From NCBI RefSeq assembly GCF_000173075.1, contig NZ_ABVL01000001.1, positions 310,001 through 374,000 of the forward strand: DNA of 64,000 nt, written 5' to 3'. The notes under the pieces were generated by a model. It was not told the origin of the DNA and did no database searches. It was given only the letters and a program-made list of their open reading frames with translations. Made by a program: the position numbers and the translations under genes. This document shows, piece after piece, positions 53,056 through 62,961 of this stretch; the first letter of the stretch is position 1, and the number at the start of each line of letters is the position of its first letter. The DNA is from Chthoniobacter flavus Ellin428 (GTDB lineage Bacteria > Verrucomicrobiota > Verrucomicrobiia > Chthoniobacterales > Chthoniobacteraceae).

Positions 53056-53229
53056 TCGCGAGGCGACAAAGAAGATATATATGGATCGGATGAGAGACGA
53101 GGCCCAAGATAGCGCAGACGCGTCCCGCGGGAAGGGCGTCAATTTCAGCGTGTGGACGCGGGACTGATATAAGAGCATCCTTCGCAACGCATCGCTTGTT
53201 CCCGATCATTCATTCCGCGCCCACGCCTC

Positions 53230-53814
53230 ATGTTTTTCCTCCATGTCAAGAAACGCTGGCTCTTCATCGGTTCGTTATTGCTCACCATGACGGTGATGCT
53301 GACCGCCCTCTATCTCGCGCGGGATGGCGGCCCGTATGGACGGGTCCCCAAGCTCACGCGACTCGGACAGGAGGATGTTTACTTCACGTCGCAATTGAGG
53401 CCGAAACAAATTGCCGGGTTGCCGAGATATCACATCAAAACCGTCGTCGATATACGGCCGGATGGAGAGGCGCCGCATCAACCATCCTCTTCGGAAATGG
53501 TAGAGGTGGCCTTTGCCTATGACATCATCTTCCGCTACATCCCGGTGCCTCACGAAAGCATCCCGCCGGAAGCAGTGGAGGCGCTCGACAAGGCGTTGAC
53601 GCCGAAAGCCATGCCGGCCTGCCTCTATTGTCGGACGGGACGCCGCGCGGTGCGGCTTTATGCGCTGGTCCAGGCCTCACGGGCGAATGGCCCGGATGCC
53701 GCGGCTATTCTCGAGATGGTCAGGGATGCTGGATTTTCCGCCGACGACTTGAAAGAGGAGATTGCGCAACGTATCGCACGCCGTAATACTCACGCTGATG
53801 CCGCTCTGCCATGA
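53230..53814 (+). CDS. Membrane-anchored dual-specificity phosphatase-like (DUF442-type) protein
   Basis: 194 residues with one N-terminal transmembrane helix (WLFIGSLLLTMTVMLTALYLA), so the enzyme faces the periplasm or is anchored. The body fits the DUF442 / beta-lactamase-hydrolase-like phosphatase fold: VYFTSQLRPKQIAG, VVDIRPDGEAPHQPSSSE, FRYIPVPHESIPPEAVE, then the catalytic P-loop LYCRTGRRAVRLYALV with the CX5R motif. Substrate unknown. Overlaps the next small gene by four bases (ATGA). Confidence 0.8.
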   Translation: MFFLHVKKRWLFIGSLLLTMTVMLTALYLARDGGPYGRVPKLTRLGQEDVYFTSQLRPKQIAGLPRYHIKTVVDIRPDGEAPHQPSSSEMVEVAFAYDIIFRYIPVPHESIPPEAVEALDKALTPKAMPACLYCRTGRRAVRLYALVQASRANGPDAAAILEMVRDAGFSADDLKEEIAQRIARRNTHADAALP

Positions 53815-54014
53815 ACGCGAATTCCGCTGACGCTATTTCCTCCCCAGTGCCGGTGAATAAGCCCATCCAACCGCAACGTGGAAGCGGTTGGCTCGAGGTA
53901 GTTCGGGACTGTGTGGCGCGTGTGGTGATCGTGGCGCTGGGCATGTTCCTGGGCTGGATTGGCGCGCTCATCATCGCGTTTGTTGTGGGCTGGAGGCGGT
54001 TAATTAATTGCTGA
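53811..54014 (+). CDS. Small single/double-pass membrane protein
   Basis: 67 residues. N-terminal half is polar and proline-containing; residues ~35-58 (VVIVALGMFLGWIGALIIAFVVG) form a long hydrophobic stretch. Its ATG overlaps the phosphatase stop, so translation is coupled and it probably works with that protein. Family not recognised. Confidence 0.55.
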   Translation: MNANSADAISSPVPVNKPIQPQRGSGWLEVVRDCVARVVIVALGMFLGWIGALIIAFVVGWRRLINC

Positions 54015-54185
54015 GCCAATTCGCGCTGAATGCTTTGTTCCGCGTCGGCGACTGGCCGCTGCCGGACGCAACCGCGCAACGGAATTGCCACTTCGGTAAC
54101 GAAGGGAGACTTTCTTGAATAACGTTGGCGACCCCGCCAAGGCAGGTCGCCAAGAATCGAGGATTTTTCCAGTCGTTACCAGCGG

Positions 54186-54437
54186 TTACCGTCCGTAGTA
54201 GTAGAATTGGTAACCTGGAGTTCCGTAGCGGTAATAGTCTTCGATATCGCGGCGGTGGTGCCAGTAATCCCGGTCATCATGCCGACGATACCAATGACCG
54301 CGATCATGGGACCAATCATGATGATCACGATGATGGTGATCGCGATCTTTGTGATCATGTTTATCCCGCGCGAAAGCTCCGGTCGGAATGAAGAGAAGTG
54401 TGCCGAAAACCAATCCAAGGAGAGTTAATTTTTTCAT
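54186..54437 (-). CDS. Secreted His/Asp-rich small protein
   Basis: 83 residues from ATG 54437 (MKKLTLLGLVFGTLLFIPTGAFA), a clear signal peptide. The mature ~60 residues are extraordinarily rich in His, Asp, Arg and Tyr (DKHDHKDRDHHHRDHHDW, HYRRHDDRDYWHHRR-like text), ending YGTPGYQFYYYGR. This composition suggests metal binding (zinc, nickel or copper) in the periplasm, or a basic-acidic assembly protein. Base composition is AT-richer than in neighbours. No family recognised. Confidence 0.6.
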   Translation of the reverse strand: MKKLTLLGLVFGTLLFIPTGAFARDKHDHKDRDHHHRDHHDWSHDRGHWYRRHDDRDYWHHRRDIEDYYRYGTPGYQFYYYGR

Positions 54438-54502
54438 AGCTGAAATGAGTGACGCAGGGCTCGGGAATTCCATTCATGCTCGCGAAGCTCCAACGTTGTT
54501 AT

Positions 54503-55298
54503 TCACCCGAACTTAGGTTGTCGGGGATTCCTTGAGGTTGCTGTAGGCTTACCAAAGCCTCGCTTTGTTGGCGAGAGGATGTGAAATTCCACCGTGGTCG
54601 CGAGCGGGAGATGCTCTTCCACGACTTCGCGAGCGAGGCTGAGCCAGCGCGGGCAGCGGTCGAGGATGGCGCTGTCGGCGGAGGCGATGATGGCTGGGGA
54701 GACGGCGAGGATGCGGTCAGGGTCGGGGACGAGTTCGACTTGCCAGAGCCAATGTTGGGCGGCGGCGATTTCGAGGAGGAGTTGTTTGAGGCGGGCGCTA
54801 TTGGAGACGGGGGCGTCGAGATACCAAAGGGCCGATTGCAGAGAATAGCGCGCGAGGGTTTGGCCAATCAGGGTGATGGCTTTGGGCGTTTCGGCGACTT
54901 TCTTGAAGTTGCCGTGCATGCTGGCCATGTCGCGGTAAGAGCCATCGCGGCCGATCAGCATGACGGCGCTGGCGAGGGCGGCTTCGACAGTGGTCAGGAC
55001 GTTGTAACCGTCGATTTCGAGGATGGCGCCGGTGAGTGCGACAGGGGTCGGTGACCTGGCGGCCCTGGCGGTCGATGAGTTGTTCGTCGGAGCAGGCGCA
55101 ACGGCGGACGGCGATCCTCTGGCGCTCAGTGAGGGCGTAGCGATCACCGACGAGAGTGCCGGCGGATTTTTCGGCGTAGCCCCGGGAAAGGAGCCAGCAG
55201 AGATCCGCGCACGCGGCGCGCAGACGGGGAAGCATTTCGGGAGCGAAGGCTTCGGCGTCGTGTGGGTTGGGGCCGCGATGTTGGCGCTGGTCGGGCAT
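54503..55298 (-). pseudogene. DUF434/DUF5616-type protein, split by a one-base insertion
   Basis: ATG 55298 starts MPDQRQHRGPNPHDAEAF followed by LPRLRAACADLCWLLSRGYAEKSA and VGDRYALTERQRIAVRRCACS, the N-terminal DUF434 zinc-ribbon-like block (two Cys). After GRQVTDP the frame shifts: the other frame continues VALTGAILEIDGYNVLTTVEAAL, then IGRDGSYRDMASMHGNFKKV and QTLARYS to TAG at 54503. Removing one base near 55045 joins them (~260 residues). A PIN-like nucleotide-binding core is suggested by IDGYNVL and the acidic residues. Role unknown. Confidence 0.75.
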
Positions 55299-55770
55299 GG
55301 GGGCGGGGGAAGTTGAGAGTTGAGGGTTGAGAGTTGAGAGTCCACCGTTGGGCCGCGAATTTGGATCGCTCCGCGATGATATAGGTGAGCGGGAGAGGGA
55401 ATGACGAATGATCCTTCGGGAACGAATGAGAATGCGGGTGGAATCGAGCTTAGGTGGATGTCGACCTCCGGGCGACATGGGAAAAGCAAACACGCCGGAG
55501 GCGTCTGAATTTGCGGGAGAAGGCAGGAAGGGTCGGGCGCTTCGCGCGTTGTTTTTGTCGTCGCGCTCGGAGATCGCGATCCACCGAGATTGGTTTTAAT
55601 GGGCTGGGATTTGCATTCCGGCGATTCTCTGCCACAGTGCGCGCCCGCAAAATCCGAAGGATGAAGGCGGGAAGGAGGAGAATTTAGCTCCGCTCCTTTC
55701 TGCAGTGCCGGGTTGCTGGCGCGCTCTTCATCCTTCATCTTTCAGCTCTCACCCTTTTCTTTTACCCGCC
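55299..55770. other. Long intergenic region before obgE
   Basis: Contains the GTTGAGA word array (55312-55340), then ~270 bases with no protein-like frame. GGATGAAGGCGGGAAGG (55660-55676) is loosely mirrored by CTTCATCCTTCATC (55727-55740), another short-word inverted arrangement just before the gene. No rplU or rpmA genes (usual obgE neighbours) are present. Confidence 0.45.
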
Positions 55771-56934
55771 ATGTTTGTCGACCATATCCGCATTTTTGCC
55801 CAAGCCGGGGACGGCGGGGATGGCGCTGCCACGTTTCGCCGGGAGTCGTTTGTGCCGATGGGCGGCCCGGATGGTGGCGATGGCGGTCGCGGTGGGTCGG
55901 TCGTGCTCCGGGCGGATACGCACACGGATAACCTGACGCCCTTTTTCTACGAGCCAATCGTCAAGGCGAAGCACGGGGAGCGTGGGCAGAGCCGGCAATG
56001 CTTCGGCAAGAGTGCGCCGGATAAGATCGTGCCGGTGCCGATCGGCACGATGGTCTACCGCCTGCCAAGCGAAGAGCCGGAAGGCCCGGACCCGATGGTG
56101 ACCCACGGCGACGGGGCGATGTTTGTCGATTTCACCAAGACGCCGGAAGGCGAAGATCGGCCGAAGCGGGATCGCAAGGCGCCGATCGACCCGAATGAGT
56201 TGGAGTTGATCGCCGACCTGACGAAGCCGGGGCAGGAGTTCGTGCTCTGCAAGGGCGGCAAGGGCGGCATCGGCAATGTGCATTTCAAGAGTTCGCGGAA
56301 CCAGGCGCCGACGCGCTACACCGAGGGGACGCCGGGGGAACAGGGGTATTTTTACTTTGAGCTGCGCAAGATCGCCGATGCGGGCTTGGTGGGTTATCCG
56401 AATGCCGGAAAGTCGACGCTGCTGGGGCGAATCTCAGCGGCGCATCCGAAGGTGGCGCCGTATCCTTTCACGACGCTCACGCCGCACATTGGCGTGGTAG
56501 AACTGCCGGGGTACCGGCGGCTGACAGTGGCGGATATTCCGGGGCTGATCGAAGGGGCGCACGAGAATGTGGGCCTCGGTCATGATTTCCTGCGGCACAT
56601 CGTGCGCTGCAAGCTGCTGGTCTTCGTGCTGGATATGGCGGGGAGCGAAGGGCGCGAGCCGCTGGAGGATTTGCAGAAGCTGCGTAAGGAACTGGATCTC
56701 TATGATCCGAAGCTGAGCGAACGCCCGTGGATCGTGGTGGCGAACAAGATGGATCTGCCCGATGCGGCGGAGAAGCTGAAGTTCTTCAAGACCCGCTATC
56801 GGAAGCTGACGGTGATTCCGGTCGGAGCAGACGAGAAAAAGGGCGTGAAGAAACTGATGGAGACGTTGTCTGAACTGATCGCCGAAGTGCCGGAGCAGCC
56901 GGCGCCGGCGGAAGAGCCGAAGGCGGAGGAGTAG
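55771..56934 (+). CDS. obgE: Obg-family GTPase with an insert in the Obg domain
   Basis: 387 residues from ATG 55771 (MFVDHIRIFAQAGDGGDG). The glycine-rich Obg fold (GGDGGRGGSVVLRAD, CKGGKGGIGNVHFKSS) is followed by the GTPase: GYPNAGKSTLLGRI, the G3 region DIPGLIEGAHENVGLG, NKMDLPD (G4) and a C-terminal Glu/Pro tail. Between GTMVYRLP and LIADLTKPGQ about 50 residues are inserted (positions ~110-150) that the standard family lacks. Obg proteins act in ribosome assembly and stress response. Confidence 0.9.
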   Translation: MFVDHIRIFAQAGDGGDGAATFRRESFVPMGGPDGGDGGRGGSVVLRADTHTDNLTPFFYEPIVKAKHGERGQSRQCFGKSAPDKIVPVPIGTMVYRLPSEEPEGPDPMVTHGDGAMFVDFTKTPEGEDRPKRDRKAPIDPNELELIADLTKPGQEFVLCKGGKGGIGNVHFKSSRNQAPTRYTEGTPGEQGYFYFELRKIADAGLVGYPNAGKSTLLGRISAAHPKVAPYPFTTLTPHIGVVELPGYRRLTVADIPGLIEGAHENVGLGHDFLRHIVRCKLLVFVLDMAGSEGREPLEDLQKLRKELDLYDPKLSERPWIVVANKMDLPDAAEKLKFFKTRYRKLTVIPVGADEKKGVKKLMETLSELIAEVPEQPAPAEEPKAEE

Positions 56935-57166
56935 GACAGTCCGTTTCTAGTAAAACCGCTGGCCGAGTGATAGAGCTGCAAAAGCTTCCCGCCTTTGTGG
57001 GCTTTGGAGTGCAGTTTCAAAAAGCGAAACTCCGCGTTTTAATCCGGCATCACACCAAGTTCGTTTCGGCGAGACGCCGAAACCAGCACTCGGGACGAGT
57101 GCGCTCCCCGGAGATTTGCTTCCGCGTTTTGGTTGAGAACAGTGCGCCTCTTTGGCGCGATTCAGC
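56935..57166. other. Gap with several intergenic hairpins
   Basis: GTTTCGGCG-AGA-CGCCGAAAC at 57062-57082 is a perfect hairpin, and GCACTCGGGACGAGTGC at 57086-57102 another. They suggest REP-like elements between the convergent obgE and DHp genes. No gene is seen. Confidence 0.5.
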
Positions 57167-57448
57167 CTAGAAAACGCCCGAAGTCGGATGGCTCGTCGGC
57201 GGGGCGCCGCCACCGTCTTTGAGCCTGGCGCCGAGGAGGTTTTGGAAGTCCTGGAGCTTCTGGACGACGTCGGGGCCGCGGGTGAGAACGGCCTTGGCCA
57301 GCTTCTCGTAATGCGCGGGATTCCGCTGGGCCAATTCCGAGAGGGCCATGATTACGGCCAGAGTATTGTTGATGTCGTGCTTTACCTCGCGATACTTCTC
57401 ATGGATCGCTTGCAGCTCTTCTCTTGTCATTTCAAAAGGGGTGGACAT
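57167..57448 (-). CDS. Stand-alone histidine-kinase DHp-like domain protein
   Basis: 93 residues, all-helical. [22 protein letters not shown] resembles a HisKA dimerisation helix with the H-box (His27 in KHDINN), and a second helix [19 protein letters not shown] would pair with it. No ATPase domain, receiver or membrane span is present, so it might be a phosphotransfer or regulatory partner of another kinase. Divergent from uvrA; the two starts are 65 bases apart, so the promoters overlap. Function inferred only from the motif. Confidence 0.6.
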   Translation of the reverse strand: MSTPFEMTREELQAIHEKYREVKHDINNTLAVIMALSELAQRNPAHYEKLAKAVLTRGPDVVQKLQDFQNLLGARLKDGGGAPPTSHPTSGVF

Positions 57449-57513
57449 CGCAATTACCTCTGGAGACGGGATAGTGATTGTGCTTGATTTGCCGATTCAA
57501 CCCATCGGCGGAA

Positions 57514-60420
57514 ATGCCAGCAGAAGTAATCAGAATCACCGGAGCACGCCAGCATAATCTCCGGAATCTCACACTCGAGATTCCGCGGGAAAAGCTGGTC
57601 GTTATCACTGGTATGAGCGGGTCCGGCAAGTCGTCGCTGGCCTTTGATACGCTTTACGCGGAGGGCCAACGGCGTTACGTGGAAAGCCTGAGCGCCTACG
57701 CGCGCCAGTTTCTCGACCAGATGCAGAAGCCGGACGTGGACTTCATCGAGGGGCTGTCGCCGGCGATTGCCATCGAGCAACGCAGCAGCGGGGGCAACCC
57801 GCGCTCGACGATTGCGACGACCACCGAGATTTACGACTACCTGCGGCTGCTTTATTCCTCGATCGGTCAGCCGCACGACCCGTCGACGGGCGCGCCGATC
57901 AGCAAGCTGACGCCCCAGCAGATCGTGGATCAGATCGTGGCTTACCCCGCGGAGAGCCGCATCGTGCTGCTCGCGCCGCTGGTGCAGGACGAGGTCGGGG
58001 AGTTTCGGGACGTCATTGAGAAGCTGAAGCGGGAGGGCTTTGTGCGGGTGCGAGTCGATGGGGAGATCATCGAACTGGGGCGCCCGGAGCCCATTCGACT
58101 GGAAAAAGGGAGCAAGCATCGGATCGAGGTGGTCGTGGATCGTTTGGTAATTCGGGAGGGAGTGCGGACGCGGTTGGCGGATTCGGTGGATACGGCTTTG
58201 AAGTGGGGCGGGAATCGGCTGGCGGTGCTGCGCCGGGTGGGCGAGGCGTTGCCGGAAGTCTGGGATGAGTTGAAGTATTCGATTGATTACAGCAATCCGA
58301 ATACCGGATTCACGTTACCGCAGCTCACGCCGAAACATTTTTCGTTCAACAGCCACTTTGGAGCGTGTCCGATGTGCCATGGTTTGGGCACGGAACTGGT
58401 GTGCGACGCGGAGTTGATGATCCCGGATCAGGATAAATCGCTGACCGAAGGTGCGGTGGCGCCATGGGCGAAGGCGGGCAAGCGCATGCAGGGCTACTAC
58501 AGCGGCGTGCTGGAATCGCTGGCCAAGGAATATCGCGTCTCGATGGAGGCGCCTTATCGGGAGTTGCCGGAGAAATTTCAGCAGGCGCTCTGTTTCGGCA
58601 CGGGTGAGCGCGTGGTGACGCTGAACTGGGGCGAGAATGGCAAGCGCACGAAGGTGGAGAAGCCTTTCGACGGGTTGGTGGCGTCGTTGCAGAATCTTTA
58701 CGACACGACGGAGAGCGAATTCACGCGGCAACGCATCCGGCAATACATGAGCCGGCGGACCTGCTCGGCGTGCCAGGGGGCGCGATTGAAGCCGGAGATC
58801 CTCGCGGTGACGATTCGCAGCGATGCGCTGGGGGATGCGGGGTTGCTTGGAGAGCGGAATATTCACGGCTTCTGCCAACTGACGATTGCGGATGCGGGAC
58901 GATTTATCGAAGAGCTTTCGATGAATGAGCAGCAGCGCTTCATCACGAGTGAAGTGCGGCGGGAGATCGCGGCGCGGCTGGCCTTTCTCGTCGAGGTGGG
59001 GCTGGGCTATCTTTCGCTCGATCGCGAGAGCGGCACGCTCAGCGGTGGCGAGGCGCAGCGTATTCGGCTGGCAACGCAGATTGGCTCTGGATTGGCGGGC
59101 TGTCTTTATGTGCTCGATGAGCCGAGCATCGGTCTGCACCAGCGCGACAATGACCGATTGATCGGCACGCTGCGGCGACTGCGCGATCTGGGGAACTCGG
59201 TGATCGTCGTCGAGCACGATGAGGACACCATTCGCGCGGCGGATCACATTCTCGATCTTGGGCCCGGCGCTGGTGCGCGCGGCGGGCAGATCGTGGCGCA
59301 GGGCAATCTCGAACAGATTCTCGCAGTTGAGAATTCGCTGACCGGCCAATATCTCGGCGGCAGGACGCGCATTCCCGTGCCGCGGCATCGCAAGGCGCCG
59401 CAAGGGACATGGCGCACGCCGGATTCGCCCGGATGGCTGACCTTGCGCGGCGCGACGGAGAATAACCTGCGCGAAGTGACCGCGGCGTTTCCGCTGGGCT
59501 GCCTCACGTGTGTCACGGGGGTGAGCGGCAGTGGAAAGTCGACGCTGGTCGACGATATCCTGCGGCGCGCGTTGTTTCGCCATTTCTATCGTTCGAAAGA
59601 ACGTCCCGGAAAACACACCAAGCTGCACGGCTTGGAGCAGATCGATAAAGCGATCGTCATCGACCAGACGCCGATCGGCCGCACCCCGCGTTCGAATCCC
59701 GCGACGTACACCGGTGCGTTTGGGCCGATTCGCGAACTCTTCGCCAATCTGCCGGCCTCGCGCATTCGCGGCTACGATGGCGGGCGCTTCAGCTTCAACG
59801 TGAAGGGCGGCCGCTGCGAAGCCTGCGAAGGTGACGGCATGAAGAAGATCGAGATGCACTTCCTCGCGGATGTGTATGTCGAATGCGAGGTCTGCCGCGG
59901 GCGCCGCTACAATCGTGAGACGCTGGAGATCACCTATAAAGGCAAGAACATCGCCGACGTTCTCGACATGACCGTGGACGAAGCCGCGCGCTTTTTCCGC
60001 AACGTCACGCAAATCTCCGACAAGTTGCTCGCGCTGGAAGACGTGGGGCTCGGCTACGTGCATCTCGGGCAGAGCGGCACCACCCTGAGCGGCGGTGAGG
60101 CCCAACGCATCAAACTCGCGACCGAACTGGCGAAGAAGGCCACGGGGCGGACGGTTTACATCCTGGATGAGCCGACGACCGGCCTGCACTTTGCGGACAT
60201 CCACAAGCTGCTCGAGGTGCTGATGAAGCTGCGTGACTCGGGCAATACGCTCATCATCATCGAGCACAATCTCGAGGTGATAAAGTGCGCCGACTGGGTG
60301 CTCGACATGGGCCCGGAAGGGGGCTCGGGCGGCGGACAGATTGTCGCGCAAGGACCGCCGGAAAAAATTGCCGGGGTTGTCGAGAGCCACACGGGCCGCT
60401 ATTTGCAGCGGATGCTATGA
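57514..60420 (+). CDS. uvrA: Excinuclease ABC subunit A
   Basis: 968 residues from ATG 57514. Two ABC cassettes: the first opens [20 protein letters not shown] near 24 with signature [19 protein letters not shown] near 506; the second opens [18 protein letters not shown] near 661 with signature [15 protein letters not shown] near 848 and [16 protein letters not shown]. Zinc-finger pairs are [14 protein letters not shown] near 285-425 and [18 protein letters not shown] near 770-800. Its stop overlaps the start of the TPR protein gene (ATGA), so both are one transcript. It finds DNA damage in nucleotide excision repair. Confidence 0.96.
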   Translation: MPAEVIRITGARQHNLRNLTLEIPREKLVVITGMSGSGKSSLAFDTLYAEGQRRYVESLSAYARQFLDQMQKPDVDFIEGLSPAIAIEQRSSGGNPRSTIATTTEIYDYLRLLYSSIGQPHDPSTGAPISKLTPQQIVDQIVAYPAESRIVLLAPLVQDEVGEFRDVIEKLKREGFVRVRVDGEIIELGRPEPIRLEKGSKHRIEVVVDRLVIREGVRTRLADSVDTALKWGGNRLAVLRRVGEALPEVWDELKYSIDYSNPNTGFTLPQLTPKHFSFNSHFGACPMCHGLGTELVCDAELMIPDQDKSLTEGAVAPWAKAGKRMQGYYSGVLESLAKEYRVSMEAPYRELPEKFQQALCFGTGERVVTLNWGENGKRTKVEKPFDGLVASLQNLYDTTESEFTRQRIRQYMSRRTCSACQGARLKPEILAVTIRSDALGDAGLLGERNIHGFCQLTIADAGRFIEELSMNEQQRFITSEVRREIAARLAFLVEVGLGYLSLDRESGTLSGGEAQRIRLATQIGSGLAGCLYVLDEPSIGLHQRDNDRLIGTLRRLRDLGNSVIVVEHDEDTIRAADHILDLGPGAGARGGQIVAQGNLEQILAVENSLTGQYLGGRTRIPVPRHRKAPQGTWRTPDSPGWLTLRGATENNLREVTAAFPLGCLTCVTGVSGSGKSTLVDDILRRALFRHFYRSKERPGKHTKLHGLEQIDKAIVIDQTPIGRTPRSNPATYTGAFGPIRELFANLPASRIRGYDGGRFSFNVKGGRCEACEGDGMKKIEMHFLADVYVECEVCRGRRYNRETLEITYKGKNIADVLDMTVDEAARFFRNVTQISDKLLALEDVGLGYVHLGQSGTTLSGGEAQRIKLATELAKKATGRTVYILDEPTTGLHFADIHKLLEVLMKLRDSGNTLIIIEHNLEVIKCADWVLDMGPEGGSGGGQIVAQGPPEKIAGVVESHTGRYLQRML

Positions 60421-62855
60421 CGCGCCGCCTGTTGCCTTTCCTTTTTTGTCTCGCGACCGCCCCACTGTACGCCGACGACCCGGCGCTGCTCGTGGAGGCG
60501 CGGCAGGCTCGTGCGGAAGCCATCCCCGAAGTGGCCGTGCAAAAGCTGCGCGTGCTGCTGAAGTCGAACGATTTGCCGGCGGACACCCAACGGGCGGCCA
60601 ATTACGAATTGGCGGCTGCGCTGCTGGCCGCGGATGAACTCGAGGAAGCGGAATCCGTCGTGCAGCCGTTGGCGGACGCAGGCGATCCCGCGGCGCGGTT
60701 GCTCCAGGCGAACATTTTCGCGGGTGATGGACGCTGGCCGGAAGCGCTGCCGGTTTACCAGTCGCTGGCCGATTCGGCCGACGTCGGCGAGGCCGCGCAA
60801 CTCGGTGCGGTGGAATGCTTGCAGGCGCTCGGGCGGATCAACGACGCGGCGAAGATGCTGGAAAAATTTACCGCGGAGCATCCGGCGAACGTCGGCGCGC
60901 GTCTCCGTCTGGCGAGTCTCATGATCGATCTGAAGAAGGTCTCGCAGGCGGATGAAATCGTGAAGAACGCGACGGCGGTCAGCGGCACGGAGGCGAAATG
61001 GAAACAGTATCTCGAAGCGCGTTTGCTGCTCGCGCAGGATCAGGCAGCGCCTGCCCTGCTGGTTTTCGATGAACTGCAGCAAAATCCCGCGGAACTCACG
61101 CAGAGCCTCTTCTTCGGCGCGGTGCTCGGCAGTGCCGAGGCGCGCGCGGTGCTGAATGGCTTCGAGGCTGGCGACAACGTGCTGGAGCGGTTCATCGCAC
61201 ATCATGACGACAGCGCGTATCTCGAGGAAGCGTTTGACCGGCTCGACGAATTGTACGCGCAGGAGGAGCGCCCTTCGGACACCGAACTGCGGAAGTGGGC
61301 GGCAAAGACGCCGCCGCGCCGCGCGGCCCTGGCGAAATACTATCTCGCGCGGATGTACCGGCGCCTGCACAAGACCGACAAGGCGCTCTCCACGCTCGAT
61401 AGTTTCATCCTGGGCAACCCAACGAGCCCGCTGCTCAATTCGGTCTATCTTTTGCAGGCCGATCTGTATCTGGACAAAGACAATCTCCCCGCGGCATTGC
61501 ACGCGCTCGATGAAGCCGGACGCCGGGCGCAGAATGAGGCGGAGCGAGCGGAGATCGAGATGCGCACTGCGCTGGTGCACTATCGCCAGGGTGAATCGTT
61601 GCTCGCGGAAATCTTCTTTCACCGCGCCGCCCAGGGCTCGGAAAAGCTGCGGGTGAATGCCACCTTCGACGCCGCGTTGTCGGCACTCAACCGCCGCAAT
61701 TACGAGAGCTTTTTCAAGGATTACCGGGACCTCAGCAACCTGGCGCCGAACAGCGCACTGCGCAGCGATCTCCTGCTGGAGGAAGGCTTCGCTCAGGCGC
61801 GGGCCGGTGATCCGCACGCGGGAGACACCATCGAGCTTTACCTGCACAATTTTCCAAAGCATCGGCGCCAGAACGAAGCGCAGGTGGCGCTGGCCGAGCT
61901 GGCGTTCGCGGATGGCGATAAGCTGGGCGCTGGGCGGTATTTGCAGGTCGTTGACAGCTCTTCACCTGACACCGACACTGCGGCGCGGGCAGCCTGCCTC
62001 GCGGTGTTTCTCGCCGATGCCGAAACGCCGCCAAACCCGGCGAAAGTCATCGAGCGCGCGCGCAAATTCCTGCACGACTTTCCGCGTTCTGCCTATCTGC
62101 CTGAAGTGCGAATGAAGCTCGGGCAGACGTATTTCAGCACCGGTGACCATGCGAATGCGGAGACGCAATTCACCTTGATCGCGCGCGAAAATCCCAACGG
62201 CCCGTATACGGAGACCGCGCTCTACCTCGCGGGGCAGGCGGCGACGCAATGGCTGGATAGCGGCGCGGTGGATCGCGCCCTGCGCCTCTTTGATGAAGTC
62301 GTGAAACTCGACGGCCCGCTCAAGCTCTACGCCCGGCAACAGCAGGCCATCGTGCAAAGCCGGCTCGGCAAGGAGGGTGAAGCCGTGACGATCTACGACC
62401 TGATTCTTTCCGCCCAACCGGCGCCGGACCCGGAATTGCGCTACGCCGCGATGTGCAGCAAGGGCGACAATCTCCGCGCGATGGGACGCAAAGAACCGGC
62501 GCAACTGGAAGCGGCCGTGACCGTCTTCGATGAACTGGCCGCGCTCCCGGGAGTCACGCCGACGTGGCGCAACCAGGCCCTTTACAAGAAAGGCCTCACC
62601 TTGGTGCAACTCAACCGCGAGCCCGAGGCGCTCACCGCGTATTACGACGTGCTCGACAAGACCGTGGCCGAGGGGCGTGAGTTTTTCTGGTTCTACAAGG
62701 CGGGTTTCGACGCCGCACATCTCTTCGAGCAAAAGGAAAATTGGAAGGCCGCCATCGGCATCTACCAGAAGATGGCAAAGCTCGAAGGCCCCCGCGCCGC
62801 GGATGCCCGCGCCCGGCTCAATCAGCTCCGGTTGGAAAAGTTCATTTGGGAGTGA
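60417..62855 (+). CDS. Secreted TPR-repeat protein
   Basis: 812 residues from ATG 60417 ([21 protein letters not shown]), with a signal peptide. The rest is a long run of ~34-residue TPR-like helices with motifs of the type AEAIPEVAVQKLRVLL and YLEARLLLAQDQAAPALLVFDEL (in pieces), resembling the YbgF/BamD-style tetratricopeptide scaffold. Envelope-located protein assembly is a plausible role. Coupled to uvrA, an odd pairing that gives no functional clue. Confidence 0.8.
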   Translation: MTRRLLPFLFCLATAPLYADDPALLVEARQARAEAIPEVAVQKLRVLLKSNDLPADTQRAANYELAAALLAADELEEAESVVQPLADAGDPAARLLQANIFAGDGRWPEALPVYQSLADSADVGEAAQLGAVECLQALGRINDAAKMLEKFTAEHPANVGARLRLASLMIDLKKVSQADEIVKNATAVSGTEAKWKQYLEARLLLAQDQAAPALLVFDELQQNPAELTQSLFFGAVLGSAEARAVLNGFEAGDNVLERFIAHHDDSAYLEEAFDRLDELYAQEERPSDTELRKWAAKTPPRRAALAKYYLARMYRRLHKTDKALSTLDSFILGNPTSPLLNSVYLLQADLYLDKDNLPAALHALDEAGRRAQNEAERAEIEMRTALVHYRQGESLLAEIFFHRAAQGSEKLRVNATFDAALSALNRRNYESFFKDYRDLSNLAPNSALRSDLLLEEGFAQARAGDPHAGDTIELYLHNFPKHRRQNEAQVALAELAFADGDKLGAGRYLQVVDSSSPDTDTAARAACLAVFLADAETPPNPAKVIERARKFLHDFPRSAYLPEVRMKLGQTYFSTGDHANAETQFTLIARENPNGPYTETALYLAGQAATQWLDSGAVDRALRLFDEVVKLDGPLKLYARQQQAIVQSRLGKEGEAVTIYDLILSAQPAPDPELRYAAMCSKGDNLRAMGRKEPAQLEAAVTVFDELAALPGVTPTWRNQALYKKGLTLVQLNREPEALTAYYDVLDKTVAEGREFFWFYKAGFDAAHLFEQKENWKAAIGIYQKMAKLEGPRAADARARLNQLRLEKFIWE

Positions 62856-62867
62856 CGTGAACTTTTC

Positions 62868-62894
62868 GATTTCGAATTTCGAAATTCGGATGTA
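62868..62894. repeat. TTTCGAAATTC inverted words
   Basis: TTTCGATTTCGAATTTCGAAATTCGG at 62873-62892 is a near-perfect AT-rich palindromic word set, directly after the TPR gene and before the aminotransferase gene. It resembles the other short-word intergenic repeats. Confidence 0.5.
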
Positions 62895-62961
62895 GAAACA
62901 CCGCCCCTTTCCGTCCTGCGACTTTGCGGAGAGGCACTTCACCAATCACCATCACTTCCAA

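Noticed and set aside
58315..60390. 691-residue open frame antisense to uvrA
   Set aside because: Mirror of uvrA with shadow-like composition and no recognisable motif.
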